13,181 nt of DNA from Anaerolineales bacterium (GCA_015484985.1 WFUL01000049.1:1-13181), one strand, 5' to 3'; shown: positions 6,250 to 12,278, counted from the first letter of the stretch. The notes: a model not told the origin generated them from the letters alone. Translations and numbers: made by a program.

Positions 6250-6278
6250 TTGACTTTCCACAACACCTCGGGTACAAT
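6250..6278 (+). promoter_or_regulatory. Promoter of the GntR/YtrA regulator operon
   Basis: TTGACT (6250-6255) and TACAAT (6273-6278) are separated by exactly 17 bases, a near-consensus sigma-70-type promoter. Related tracts TACAAT (6273-6278), GATACAAT (6289-6296) and GATACA (6297-6302) follow as imperfect direct repeats between the -10 box and the start codon. They could be an operator for autorepression by the GntR-type protein encoded next; that role is inferred. Confidence 0.7.
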
Positions 6279-6317
6279 TCAACACAAGATACAATGATAC
6301 ACATCTGACAGGGACTT

Positions 6318-6728
6318 ATGCGCTGGGCGAAACACATCCACCTTTCATGGCAAAATCCTCAAACCTGGGCCGAGCAATTGCGAGACCAAATCCGGGCCCT
6401 GATTCAAAGCGGGCAGCTGCAACCCGGAGAACGATTGCCCCCGGTACGGGTGCTGGCCCAGGAGCTCGGGGTACACTTCAACACTGTGGCCCGGGCATAT
6501 CGGCTGTTAGCCCGGGAAGGATGGATTACCCTACGCCGAGGCCGCGGCGCTTATGTGCAAAGTCGCCGGAAAGATCCTTGGGCACAGGAAGCCCTCTGGG
6601 ATCTGGCCGAGCGCTTTGTCCAACAGGCTTCCTGGCTGGGCTTCGACCCACCAGCCATCCGAAAGGCCGTAGAACAAGCTTTGCGTGTCCAATTTCCATC
6701 CCAAGACCCCAAGGAGGACCGAACATGA
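6318..6728 (+). CDS. GntR-family transcriptional regulator, YtrA subfamily
   Basis: A 136-aa DNA-binding protein. A winged helix-turn-helix occupies about residues 14-82. It contains IQSGQLQPGERLPPVRVLAQ, the recognition region VHFNTVARAYRLLAREG, and the wing RRGRGAYV. Only about 50 mostly helical residues follow, too few for a FadR, HutC or MocR effector domain, which fits the short YtrA subfamily. YtrA regulators typically repress their own operon, often with adjacent membrane or ABC proteins. Its stop overlaps the next gene's start (ATGA, 6725-6728), so the SdpI-like membrane protein is its co-transcribed partner and likely regulatory target. The promoter at 6250-6278 lies 39 bases upstream; the ribosome site AGGGA (6310-6314) is modest. 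Confidence 0.9.
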   Translation: MRWAKHIHLSWQNPQTWAEQLRDQIRALIQSGQLQPGERLPPVRVLAQELGVHFNTVARAYRLLAREGWITLRRGRGAYVQSRRKDPWAQEALWDLAERFVQQASWLGFDPPAIRKAVEQALRVQFPSQDPKEDRT

Positions 6729-7375
6729 GGTTGTCTCGACGATTCCAGGCGTCCCTTTTCCTCTTCTTGGTTCTGGTCTGGAGCGGGGCTGCGCTGGTCT
6801 ATCCACAACTTCCCGAAGACATGGTCACCCACTGGGGGCTTTCCGGCAAACCCGATGACTGGATGCCCCGCCTTTGGGGTGTGTTGTGGGGTCCAGCCTT
6901 GCTCACGTTCATGGCTTTGTTGTACTTCTATCTGATTCCCGCCATCGAGCCCTGGCGCAAGAACCTGCAAGCCTTCTGGCGGGAATACGTCCAAGTGGGA
7001 TGGGGGCTGTTGGCCTTTCTGAGCCTGATGTATGCCCATACCCTGGCCTGGAACCTGGGATACACCTGGGACGTTCGTCGAGTCGTGGGCGTGGGGATGG
7101 CGCTGCTCTTTGCCATTCTGGCCCGCCTACTGATGCACGTTCGGCCCAATTGGTTCATCGGAATTCGGACGCCCTGGACCCTGAGCAGCCCCTGGGTGTG
7201 GCGGGAGGTTCATCGTCGCGGCGCGCACACCCTGGCGCTGGTGGCCCTGTTGTGGTTGCTGGGCGCCGTGTGGCCCGCGCTCCTTCTGGTGGCCTTTGCC
7301 GCCACCATGGTGTGGGCGATTTACCTGATTGCCTATTCCTACTGGCTTTATCGCAGGCGGATGCAGGAGGGATGA
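6725..7375 (+). CDS. SdpI/DUF1648-family integral membrane protein
   Basis: A 216-aa membrane protein with about six hydrophobic segments. The DUF1648 signature is visible as THWGLSGKPDDWMP (about residues 35-48), after the first span and a periplasmic-type PQLPEDM. The SdpI signature NWFIGIRTPWTLSSPWVW (142-159) follows, with HRRG after it. In Bacillus, SdpI is an immunity protein against the SdpC toxin and controls a regulator by sequestration; most homologues elsewhere are of unknown role. The ATG 6725 start overlaps the regulator's stop by four bases, with AAGGAGG upstream (6710-6716), indicating coupling. A role in envelope stress sensing or antimicrobial peptide protection is inference from family and context. 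A GC-rich hairpin follows the stop. Confidence 0.85.
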   Translation: MRLSRRFQASLFLFLVLVWSGAALVYPQLPEDMVTHWGLSGKPDDWMPRLWGVLWGPALLTFMALLYFYLIPAIEPWRKNLQAFWREYVQVGWGLLAFLSLMYAHTLAWNLGYTWDVRRVVGVGMALLFAILARLLMHVRPNWFIGIRTPWTLSSPWVWREVHRRGAHTLALVALLWLLGAVWPALLLVAFAATMVWAIYLIAYSYWLYRRRMQEG

Positions 7376-7385
7376 TAAGCGGGGG

Positions 7386-7402
7386 GGGCGGCGAAGCCGC
7401 CC
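7386..7402. terminator. GC-rich hairpin between convergent genes
   Basis: GGGCGGC (7386-7392) pairs with GCCGCCC (7396-7402) around GAA, 7 bp. It sits between the 3' ends of the SdpI-like gene (+) and the GtrA gene (-), so it may serve both. No strong T-tract exists on either side (CTTTG on plus, a C-run on minus), so it is a weak intrinsic terminator at best. Confidence 0.45.
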
Positions 7403-7414
7403 TTTGCCCGCGAT

Positions 7415-7885
7415 TCAGGCACCCACCCGTACGTCGCTATAGGTGATGTAACGATTAGAGAAGAAGTTCCAGAAGAGGATAATCAGCATGACGGTGCCCA
7501 GGGCCAGGTTCTCCCCAAAGCGTTCGGGGGACCAGCCTACGGGCAGCCACCCCCCTCCCCAGGCCATGAACCGGATAAAGAGCGGACGTAGGAAAGCGAA
7601 CAGGGGGGTACGAATGCTCACCCCAATGGCATTCAACAGAGCATATTGGCTCCACTGTTGCCATAGGGGCTTCGCGCGCGAATCTGCAAAGGTCCAGTAA
7701 CGATGCCAGATGAAATTATGGGTCACCGCGGCCAGGAAGGAAAGCACGCTGGCAGCCACGGGGTGAATGGGGGTCAGGATACGCAACAGGTTGAACGTCC
7801 CCAAGTCCACCCCGGCCCCCAGAGTACCGACAAAGGCAAAGCGCAGAAATCGTTTTCGCTCGCTGGGATGTCGTAGAAGCGTCAT
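7415..7885 (-). CDS. GtrA-family polytopic membrane protein
   Basis: A 156-aa protein with four hydrophobic segments (about residues 15-35, 42-65, 80-105 and 125-145) in the GtrA/DPMS_TM arrangement. Family-typical features are FLRFAFVGTLGAGVDLGTFN near the N-terminus, HNFIWHRYWTF in the middle, and FWNFFSNRYITYS at the end. GtrA proteins help move lipid-linked sugars across the membrane or accompany glycosyltransferases in cell-surface polysaccharide synthesis. The start at 7885 is chosen over one 24 codons upstream because its ATG overlaps the stop of the preceding epimerase gene (ATGA, 7885-7882), a coupled arrangement, and the upstream extension is not hydrophobic or family-like. As the last gene of the operon, it suggests the epimerase product feeds glycan assembly. 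Confidence 0.87.
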   Translation of the reverse strand: MTLLRHPSERKRFLRFAFVGTLGAGVDLGTFNLLRILTPIHPVAASVLSFLAAVTHNFIWHRYWTFADSRAKPLWQQWSQYALLNAIGVSIRTPLFAFLRPLFIRFMAWGGGWLPVGWSPERFGENLALGTVMLIILFWNFFSNRYITYSDVRVGA

Positions 7886-8838
7886 AGGCCCATCCTTTGA
7901 CGGAAATCGGCAACGGTACGGGTCAGGCCCTCTTCCAGATCCACTTGAGGCTCCCACCGCAGCAGCGTGCGGGCCTTGGTGATGTCTGGACAGCGACGGT
8001 TCGGGTCCCCTTCCTGTCGACGCTCCGGGAAAAATGTTACCCCGGCCTTGTTCCCCACCAAACGATTGATCGTATGCGCCAATTCCAGAACCGTCATCTC
8101 CCGGGGATTGCCCAGGTTGACAGGATAGGGCTCCCGGACCTCTAGCAAACGGAGAATGCCCTCGATTAAGTCATCAATGTAGCAGAAACTGCGGGTTTGG
8201 GAACCATCGCCATAAATGGTGAGGGACTCCCCTCGCAGGGCCTGCCCGATGAAGTTGGGAATGACCCGACCGTCGTCCAAGCGCATTCGCGGGCCATAGG
8301 TGTTGAAGATGCGCACGATGCGGGTATCCAGGCCGTACTTGCGGTGATAAGCCATGGTCAGGGCCTCGGCGAAGCGCTTGGCCTCGTCGTACACCGCTCG
8401 TTCCCCCACGGGGTTGACGTGTCCCCAATACGTCTCCGGTTGGGGATGAACCAGGGGGTCTCCATAGACCTCACTGGTGGAGGCCAGCATGTACCGGGCT
8501 CCAAAACGTCGGGCCACATCCAGAGTGTGAAAGGTACCCAGGGAGCCCACGCGCAACGTCTCAATGGGTAGATTGGGATACCCATAGGGAGAAAGGGGGT
8601 TCGGACTAGCCGGAGACGCAAAGTGTAACACTGCATCGAACGGACCATCCACCTCCAGCGGCAGGGAGACGTCCTGCTCCAGCAAAGTAAATCGGGGATG
8701 GTCCATCAAATGGGCAATGTTGTCCCTGGAACCGGTAAGAAAATTGTCCACGCCGACGACTTGGTGACCCTCGGCCAGCAAACGGTCGGCTAAATGGGAA
8801 CCGATGAAGCCGGCAACACCTGTCAATAACACGCGCAT
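7882..8838 (-). CDS. NAD-dependent epimerase/dehydratase, UDP-glucuronate decarboxylase (UDP-xylose synthase) type
   Basis: A 318-aa short-chain dehydrogenase of the extended class, predicted to convert UDP-glucuronate to UDP-xylose in the cytoplasm. It has the NAD-binding GVAGFIGSH motif (Gly7-x2-Gly10-x2-Gly13), TSEVYG with Thr121/Glu123, and Tyr150-x3-Lys154. The stretches HPQPETYWGHVNPVGERAVYDEAKRFAE, FNTYGPRM.LDDGRVIPNF and GDGSQTRSFCYIDDL match the UDP-xylose synthase group much better than GalE or RmlB. Length is usual for the bacterial enzyme. AGGAAG lies upstream of ATG 8838. It starts 11 bases after psuG and overlaps gtrA by four bases. Its product would supply a pentose for surface glycans. 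A related pentose-nucleotide epimerase role cannot be fully excluded. Confidence 0.9.
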   Translation of the reverse strand: MRVLLTGVAGFIGSHLADRLLAEGHQVVGVDNFLTGSRDNIAHLMDHPRFTLLEQDVSLPLEVDGPFDAVLHFASPASPNPLSPYGYPNLPIETLRVGSLGTFHTLDVARRFGARYMLASTSEVYGDPLVHPQPETYWGHVNPVGERAVYDEAKRFAEALTMAYHRKYGLDTRIVRIFNTYGPRMRLDDGRVIPNFIGQALRGESLTIYGDGSQTRSFCYIDDLIEGILRLLEVREPYPVNLGNPREMTVLELAHTINRLVGNKAGVTFFPERRQEGDPNRRCPDITKARTLLRWEPQVDLEEGLTRTVADFRQRMGL

Positions 8839-8849
8839 GATTCGTCTTC

Positions 8850-9950
8850 CTACGATGAAGATGAGGCCAGGTGTTTGGGATAGGTGTGATAGAGGGCCCG
8901 TGCGATGTCCCGGGCCACCTGAGCATTGTTGCGCAACAGGGCCACATTGACCTCCACCGTACGCCCTTCACTCAGGGTCTGCAAACGATCCAACAGGAAG
9001 GGGGTGACCTCGGGACCCCGCTTCCCCAAACGACGGGCTTCGGCCATGGCCTGGCTCATCCAGGTCTCCAATTCCTCCCAGGACAGAGCCACGTCTGCGG
9101 GGGGAGGGACCACGACCAGGACCCCGCTTTGCATCCCCAGGGCCCAATGGGCCAATGCCATCTCCGCGACTTCCCCTGGGGAATCCGCCCGATAGGGAAC
9201 CTTGAGAGGTCGAGGGCTTCCTTTGGGACGGTATTCCCGGGCATAGAAGACGGGGAAAGTGTCCGTCTGGTAGCCGATGACCGGAATACCCAGGGTCTCC
9301 AAATACTCGAAGGTGGCCTCTACGTGCAGAATGGACTTGACGCCTGCTGCAACCACGATAACCGGGGAAATCGATAATTGAGGCAAATCCCCAGAGACAT
9401 CGTACGCGGGATCCCGATGCACACCGCCAATGCCCCCGGTGGCGAATACACGAATCCCCGTCAGACGGCAGGCCACCAGGGTCGCGCCTACGGTCGTACC
9501 CCCATAACGGGGAAGACGCAACCTTTCCGCGCCGGAGCGAGACATGCGCGCCCGGGCCAGGAAGGGTCCCAAATCGCGTGCCCCCAACTTGACCACGGGG
9601 GGAGGACCCTGGGATCCCTCACCGCCCATGGCCAAAGCCTGTTCCATAGCCTGCTCATACCGCACCCGGTCCTGGGCCAGCTGGGCCAGGGTTTCCAGTT
9701 CCCTCTCCGACAGCCCGATGACCAGACGGCCATCCACCACCCCCACCGTGGCCGGGGTCACCCCACGGCTGCGTACAATGACCTCCATGTCCTGGGCCGC
9801 CATCCAGTTGGTGCCCGGAGGAAGGCCATGGGTCACCACCGCGGTCTCTAAGGCCACAACCGGTGCGCCGGTATCCAGCGCCTTCTGCACATGGGCACCA
9901 ATCCGCACCAACGAGAGGCTAGTCAACAGTCGGGAAGGTTCCAGGAACAT
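8850..9950 (-). CDS. psuG: Pseudouridine-5'-phosphate glycosidase (indigoidine synthase A-like)
   Basis: A 366-aa enzyme that reversibly cleaves pseudouridine 5'-phosphate to uracil and ribose 5-phosphate. Diagnostic family blocks are VVALETAVVTHGLP (31-44), GGTTVGATL (150-158), FATGGIGGVHRD (169-180), VSGDLPQLS, AAGVKSIL with Lys205 in the place of the E. coli catalytic lysine (Lys166), YLETLGIPVIGYQTD (216-230), TPFLL and the C-terminal VNVALLRNNAQVARDIA. It is longer than the about 312-residue E. coli enzyme. From recalled sequence, the extra length falls in two insertions between GLSERE and GGTTV, roughly residues 91-118 and 133-148. GGAG lies just before ATG 9950, and only three bases separate it from the cupin gene. 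The usual partner kinase psuK is not in this window; the operon instead carries a cupin, an epimerase and GtrA. Confidence 0.92.
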   Translation of the reverse strand: MFLEPSRLLTSLSLVRIGAHVQKALDTGAPVVALETAVVTHGLPPGTNWMAAQDMEVIVRSRGVTPATVGVVDGRLVIGLSERELETLAQLAQDRVRYEQAMEQALAMGGEGSQGPPPVVKLGARDLGPFLARARMSRSGAERLRLPRYGGTTVGATLVACRLTGIRVFATGGIGGVHRDPAYDVSGDLPQLSISPVIVVAAGVKSILHVEATFEYLETLGIPVIGYQTDTFPVFYAREYRPKGSPRPLKVPYRADSPGEVAEMALAHWALGMQSGVLVVVPPPADVALSWEELETWMSQAMAEARRLGKRGPEVTPFLLDRLQTLSEGRTVEVNVALLRNNAQVARDIARALYHTYPKHLASSSS

Positions 9951-9953
9951 GGA

Positions 9954-10307
9954 CTACTCCAACACCGTAATGACGTCCTCGGTCTTGGGGACCATGCAAA
10001 GGAACACGAAGTCCTCGTCTCCGTTGTTTTCGTACCAATGGGGAACGCCCGCGGGGATGAAGACCACATCTCCGGCCTTCACCTCATAGACCTCATCGCC
10101 GATGCCAATGCGAGCCCGTCCTTGCAAAACGAACTGTTCATGTTCTACCTGATTGGTGTGTTTGGGCATCCCGCCGCCGGGACGAATCACGAAACGTCGC
10201 ATGAGGAAGTGGGGCGCCTCCTCGGGACCGATAAGCACCTGCACCGTGACCCCAGAACCGGCCTGCACCGGCTGCTCTGGAACCTGGGAAACCGATTTGA
10301 CAGGCAT
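9954..10307 (-). CDS. Small single-domain cupin protein
   Basis: A 117-aa single cupin barrel. Motif 1 reads GGGMPKHTNQVEHEQFVLQG (44-63) and motif 2 AGDVVFIPAGVPHWYEN (78-94). Putative metal ligands are His50, Glu57 or nearby His56, and His90; the second His of the usual HxH is Asn52, as in some cupin-2 relatives. Such proteins may be metal-dependent isomerases, dioxygenases or ligand sensors, and the function cannot be inferred from the fold. AGGAGG lies seven bases before ATG 10307. It is the first gene of the cupin-psuG-epimerase-gtrA operon, with psuG starting three bases after its stop, so a link to sugar-phosphate or pseudouridine metabolism is possible. Its leader contains a terminator-like hairpin. 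Confidence 0.87.
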   Translation of the reverse strand: MPVKSVSQVPEQPVQAGSGVTVQVLIGPEEAPHFLMRRFVIRPGGGMPKHTNQVEHEQFVLQGRARIGIGDEVYEVKAGDVVFIPAGVPHWYENNGDEDFVFLCMVPKTEDVITVLE

Positions 10308-10330
10308 ACGCGACCTCCTCTCCTGACAGC

Positions 10331-10377
10331 AAAAAACCGCCCGCCGACCTTTTGCTCACCAAGAACTCCCCGGCGGG
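10331..10377 (-). promoter_or_regulatory. Terminator-like hairpin in the 5' leader of the cupin operon (candidate attenuator)
   Basis: Read on the minus strand, CCCGCCG (10377-10371) and CGGCGGG (10346-10340) form a 7-bp GC stem with a 24-base loop. CGG and six Ts (10336-10331) follow. The element lies between the predicted transcription start (about 10381) and the ribosome site of the cupin, only 24 bases before ATG 10307. A competing small fold, CCC-GCC-GGG, is possible at the 5' arm. An intrinsic terminator here would allow attenuation of the whole four-gene operon. The ligand or mechanism is not recognisable. Confidence 0.45.
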
Positions 10378-10387
10378 ACTGTGGGGT

Positions 10388-10416
10388 ATTATACCCTCAC
10401 TCTTCCGCCCCCCCAA
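10388..10416 (-). promoter_or_regulatory. Promoter of the cupin-psuG-epimerase-gtrA operon
   Basis: On the minus strand, TATAAT (10393-10388) is preceded by TTGGGG (10416-10411) with a 17-base spacer. This places transcription start near 10381 and gives a leader of about 75 bases before ATG 10307. The perfect -10 box and correct spacing make it credible; the -35 box matches only the TTG core. Confidence 0.6.
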
Positions 10417-10542
10417 CCTCAAAAAGAGGCTGGTACATACCCACATCTCAAGCGCGACCCCGTTTCTCGCCCCAAGCGAAGGGCATGGCGGATGGGCCAG
10501 CCAAACCTATCTCTGCAAACCATGGATCGTCCTATCCGGACA

Positions 10543-10702
10543 CAGGACCCCAGAGAGAGAAAGAAAGGGTGTGTGGGGCGGCGAAGCCACCCCACACACC
10601 CTTTTGTTTTTCTCCAGGTCCTGGGCCCGATAAGACCTACATGTCCCGTGACGAAATCACCTCGAAAATGACGAGGCTTTGTAAGAACTTGAAAAAGCCC
10701 TG
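10543..10702 (+). repeat. 160-bp structured intergenic repeat, copy B
   Basis: Same-orientation homologue of 2547-2706. It starts CAGGAC (10543-10548) and ends GCCCTG (10697-10702), an inverse with one mismatch. It contains a perfect 15-bp hairpin (10564-10604) with TTTTGTTTTT after it, a stem AGGTC (10616-10620)/GACCT (10634-10638) and a stem CCTCG (10660-10664)/CGAGG (10672-10676). The central pair of that last stem is U-A here and C-G in copy A. GATAAG, GAAATCACC and CTTTGTAAGAACT are unchanged between copies. It ends 79 bases before the start codon of the DUF115 gene. Confidence 0.75.
10564..10611 (+). terminator. Perfect terminator-like hairpin inside repeat copy B
   Basis: AAAGGGTGTGTGGGG (10564-10578) pairs perfectly with CCCCACACACCCTTT (10590-10604) around an 11-base loop containing GGCGAAGCC. 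A T-tract TTTTGTTTTT starts at 10602. It is a strong intrinsic terminator shape on the plus strand, but no upstream plus-strand gene is close enough to need it (the nearest ends at 7375). Confidence 0.65.
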
Positions 10703-10729
10703 CCTCTTCGCTCACCCGCAAGAAAGGGG

Positions 10730-10735
10730 TAAAAT
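10730..10735 (+). promoter_or_regulatory. Possible -10 box of the DUF115 gene
   Basis: TAAAAT lies 46 bases before ATG 10782. No good -35 box is seen at 16-18 bases upstream (TTCGCT is the nearest). Its position after repeat copy B parallels the TATAAT box after copy A at 2752-2757. Confidence 0.35.
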
Positions 10736-10781
10736 TCGGTCGGCCTTGATGGCCGCAAAACATTCATCTTGAGGAAGGGGC

Positions 10782-11615
10782 ATGGACTGGAAAATCTGGG
10801 TCAAACAGGCCCTTCCCGAAACCTGGCGACCGTGGGCCTTGCGGATGTACCACACCCTCCAGTGGCTTCCCCAGTGGCCGGCCGCGGCCCTGCATCCCTG
10901 GCGGATGGAGAGCAAGCGGCGCTTGGCCGTGTTCAAGGACCGGCACAAGGGACAGCGGGCCTTCATCATCGGCAACGGGCCCAGCCTGCGACACACCGAT
11001 GTCTCGAAACTCAAGGGAGAAATCACCTTCGGGCTGAACCGGGTTTACCTAGCCTTTCCCCAATGGGGCTTTCACACCACCTACCTGGTCTCGGTCAACG
11101 ACTTGGTCATTCAGCAATGCGCAGACGACCTGCGGGCGCTGCCCATGTGGAAGTTCTTCACCTGGCGGGCCCGGAAGTGGATTCCCCTGGACGAGCGTAC
11201 GATTTTCCTATTCACCACCTACATGGGCCCTACCTTTGCCACCGATGCGCGAGGACGCTTGTGGGAGGGCGCGACGGTGACTTACGTGGCCTTGCAACTG
11301 GCCTACCACATGGGGTTTGACGAGGTTATCCTCATTGGGGTGGACCACAACTTCACCACCCAGGGCCCACCCAATCAAGAGGTGGTCTCCCAGGGCGAAG
11401 ATCCCAATCACTTCCTCCCCAATTACTTCGGCAAAGGTTTCCGCTGGCAACTCCCCGACCTGGAGACCTCGGAAAAGGCCTATCGCATGGCCCGTGAGGC
11501 CTTTGAGGCGGCAGGACGCCGGGTGGTGGACGCCACCATTGGGGGAAAACTCCAGGTGTTCCCCAAGGTGGCGTACGCTTCCCTGTTTTCGGGAGAACCT
11601 CACACCAAACAATAG
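10782..11615 (+). CDS. DUF115 / MptE-like family protein, probable surface-glycan function
   Basis: A 277-aa protein with the DUF115 pattern: FIIGNGPSL (61-69) as a nucleotide-binding-like turn, then an inner GATVTYVALQLAYHMGFDEV and ILIGVDHNF (183-191). Archaeal relatives are 6-hydroxymethyl-7,8-dihydropterin pyrophosphokinases (MptE), while bacterial members commonly sit in lipopolysaccharide, capsule or flagellin glycosylation loci. Bacterial context and the LNRVYL/DHNF forms favour a glycan-linked role here; that is inference. The ribosome site GAGGAAGG (10771-10778) is well placed before ATG 10782. The N-terminal 45 residues are Trp- and Arg-rich and precede the conserved domain. The gene stands alone on its strand and converges on the DUF2442 gene 21 bases beyond its stop. 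No terminator is clear between them. Confidence 0.8.
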   Translation: MDWKIWVKQALPETWRPWALRMYHTLQWLPQWPAAALHPWRMESKRRLAVFKDRHKGQRAFIIGNGPSLRHTDVSKLKGEITFGLNRVYLAFPQWGFHTTYLVSVNDLVIQQCADDLRALPMWKFFTWRARKWIPLDERTIFLFTTYMGPTFATDARGRLWEGATVTYVALQLAYHMGFDEVILIGVDHNFTTQGPPNQEVVSQGEDPNHFLPNYFGKGFRWQLPDLETSEKAYRMAREAFEAAGRRVVDATIGGKLQVFPKVAYASLFSGEPHTKQ

Positions 11616-11636
11616 GAGAATCCGCTACAGCCCGTG

Positions 11637-11966
11637 TCAGGACGAGCGTCCATCCGTTTCGTCTGCTCGTTTCCGGTGGCGACTCTCAAGCCATCTCTGT
11701 AAAGAATGCTGGCTCTCCTGAGAGGGTATCCCAGCCAGCAAATGTCTCACCTCGATGTCCTCGTCCAACTCAGGCCAATGGATGCCTTCCCCGTCTCCTA
11801 TGAGACGCCAGTGCGCTCGCTCCTTCGGCGTCCCATGCAATAGCCGCGGAAACCAGGTCAAGGGCACGCTGATGGTCCGGCCATCGTCCAACTCAACGAT
11901 CAGTTCCTCATCGGTCACCTTTACCCTTTGCGCCCGAACTTGGTGTTCAATCACCAAAGTACTCAT
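11637..11966 (-). CDS. DUF2442-domain protein
   Basis: A 109-aa protein with the DUF2442 core: VKVTDEELIVELDDGRTISVPLTWFPRLL (about 15-43), the ER.HW..IG.GEGIHWP segment, and LDEDIEVRHLLAG (about 67-79). A charged, probably disordered tail follows. The start at 11966 is supported by GGAGG seven bases upstream and by the domain start; an in-frame upstream ATG would add 13 residues without family likeness. It overlaps the 3' end of the DUF4160 reading frame by 20 bases, so the two were one transcription unit. DUF4160 and DUF2442 genes are often adjacent in bacterial chromosomes, and toxin-antitoxin-like roles have been suggested for such small pairs. The molecular function is unknown. Confidence 0.82.
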   Translation of the reverse strand: MSTLVIEHQVRAQRVKVTDEELIVELDDGRTISVPLTWFPRLLHGTPKERAHWRLIGDGEGIHWPELDEDIEVRHLLAGIPSQESQHSLQRWLESRHRKRADETDGRSS

Positions 11967-12185
11967 GCCATGCCTCCAAAAACTCCTTCTCATGTTCCTC
12001 AACAAGACGCTGGATATGCCGAATTTCGTGGGGACGGAAGCGCCCGCTCGACTGAAGACGTACAGGATTCAGCCAGAATTTGGCAACCCTGTTTTCTCGT
12101 TCGACATGCACATGCGGTGGCTCAGCACGATCGCCAGCGTAGAAGAAGAACCGATATATGGACCTATTCGCTTGATAGTGGGCAT
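11947..12185 (-). pseudogene. DUF4160-domain gene disrupted by a two-base frameshift
   Basis: Reading from ATG 12185 gives MPTIKRIGPY, the typical DUF4160 start. In another frame the rest of the domain follows: RFFFYAGDRAEPPHVHVERE, then VAKFWLNPVRL, then HEIRHIQRLVEEHEKEFLEA and the stop TGA at 11949-11947. The join falls in an ATATAT tract (plus-strand 12153-12158, GATATA). Removing one AT unit restores a 78-residue protein, the usual family length. The span is 239 bases, two more than a multiple of three. An in-frame start six codons earlier (12203) is also possible. This may be a true inactivating slip, or an assembly or sequencing error; programmed frameshifting is less likely because no slippery heptamer is seen. 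The intact C-terminal part still overlaps the DUF2442 start. Confidence 0.85.
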
Positions 12186-12237
12186 TGTGCCAACGCCGAG
12201 CATGGCATATAGTGAAGTAAAGGTAATCTCATTGTGT

Positions 12238-12243
12238 AGTATA
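12238..12243 (-). promoter_or_regulatory. Possible -10 box for the DUF4160-DUF2442 unit
   Basis: TATACT on the minus strand lies 52 bases before ATG 12185. No convincing -35 box is visible at the expected distance. No clear ribosome site precedes the DUF4160 start. This is a weak call based on position and the -10 match. Confidence 0.3.
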
Positions 12244-12278
12244 ACACATGGTGAAATCTAACGGCAGCAGGGAGGAAG

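Larger units (their letters stand above)
5966..6317. other. 352-base non-coding stretch between ABC operon and regulator gene
   Basis: No plausible gene is present. The stretch contains the ABC operon terminator (to 6005), a strongly structured block at 6031-6190, a less structured A/T-richer part (6190-6249), and the promoter of the GntR-type regulator (6250-6278). Confidence 0.6.
10308..10781. other. 474-base non-coding stretch between divergent operons
   Basis: No credible gene is present. From left to right it holds the leader of the minus-strand cupin operon with a terminator-like hairpin (10331-10377), that operon's promoter (10388-10416), about 125 bases with no clear feature (10417-10542), repeat copy B (10543-10702), and the promoter region of the DUF115 gene with a TAAAAT box at 10730-10735. 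Confidence 0.6.

Noticed and set aside
10319..10380. preQ1 or other known riboswitch in the cupin leader
   Set aside because: The leader lacks the conserved preQ1-I core and any other aptamer pattern I recognise; only a terminator-like hairpin is supportable.
9891..10772. 293-codon plus-strand open frame over psuG, the cupin and the intergenic region
   Set aside because: It runs antisense to the cupin and through the promoter and repeat copy B, and its composition is that of a shadow frame.
11950..12185. Programmed ribosomal frameshift in the DUF4160 gene
   Set aside because: There is no slippery heptamer, and the change equals one AT unit in an ATATAT run, which is better explained by slippage or sequencing error.
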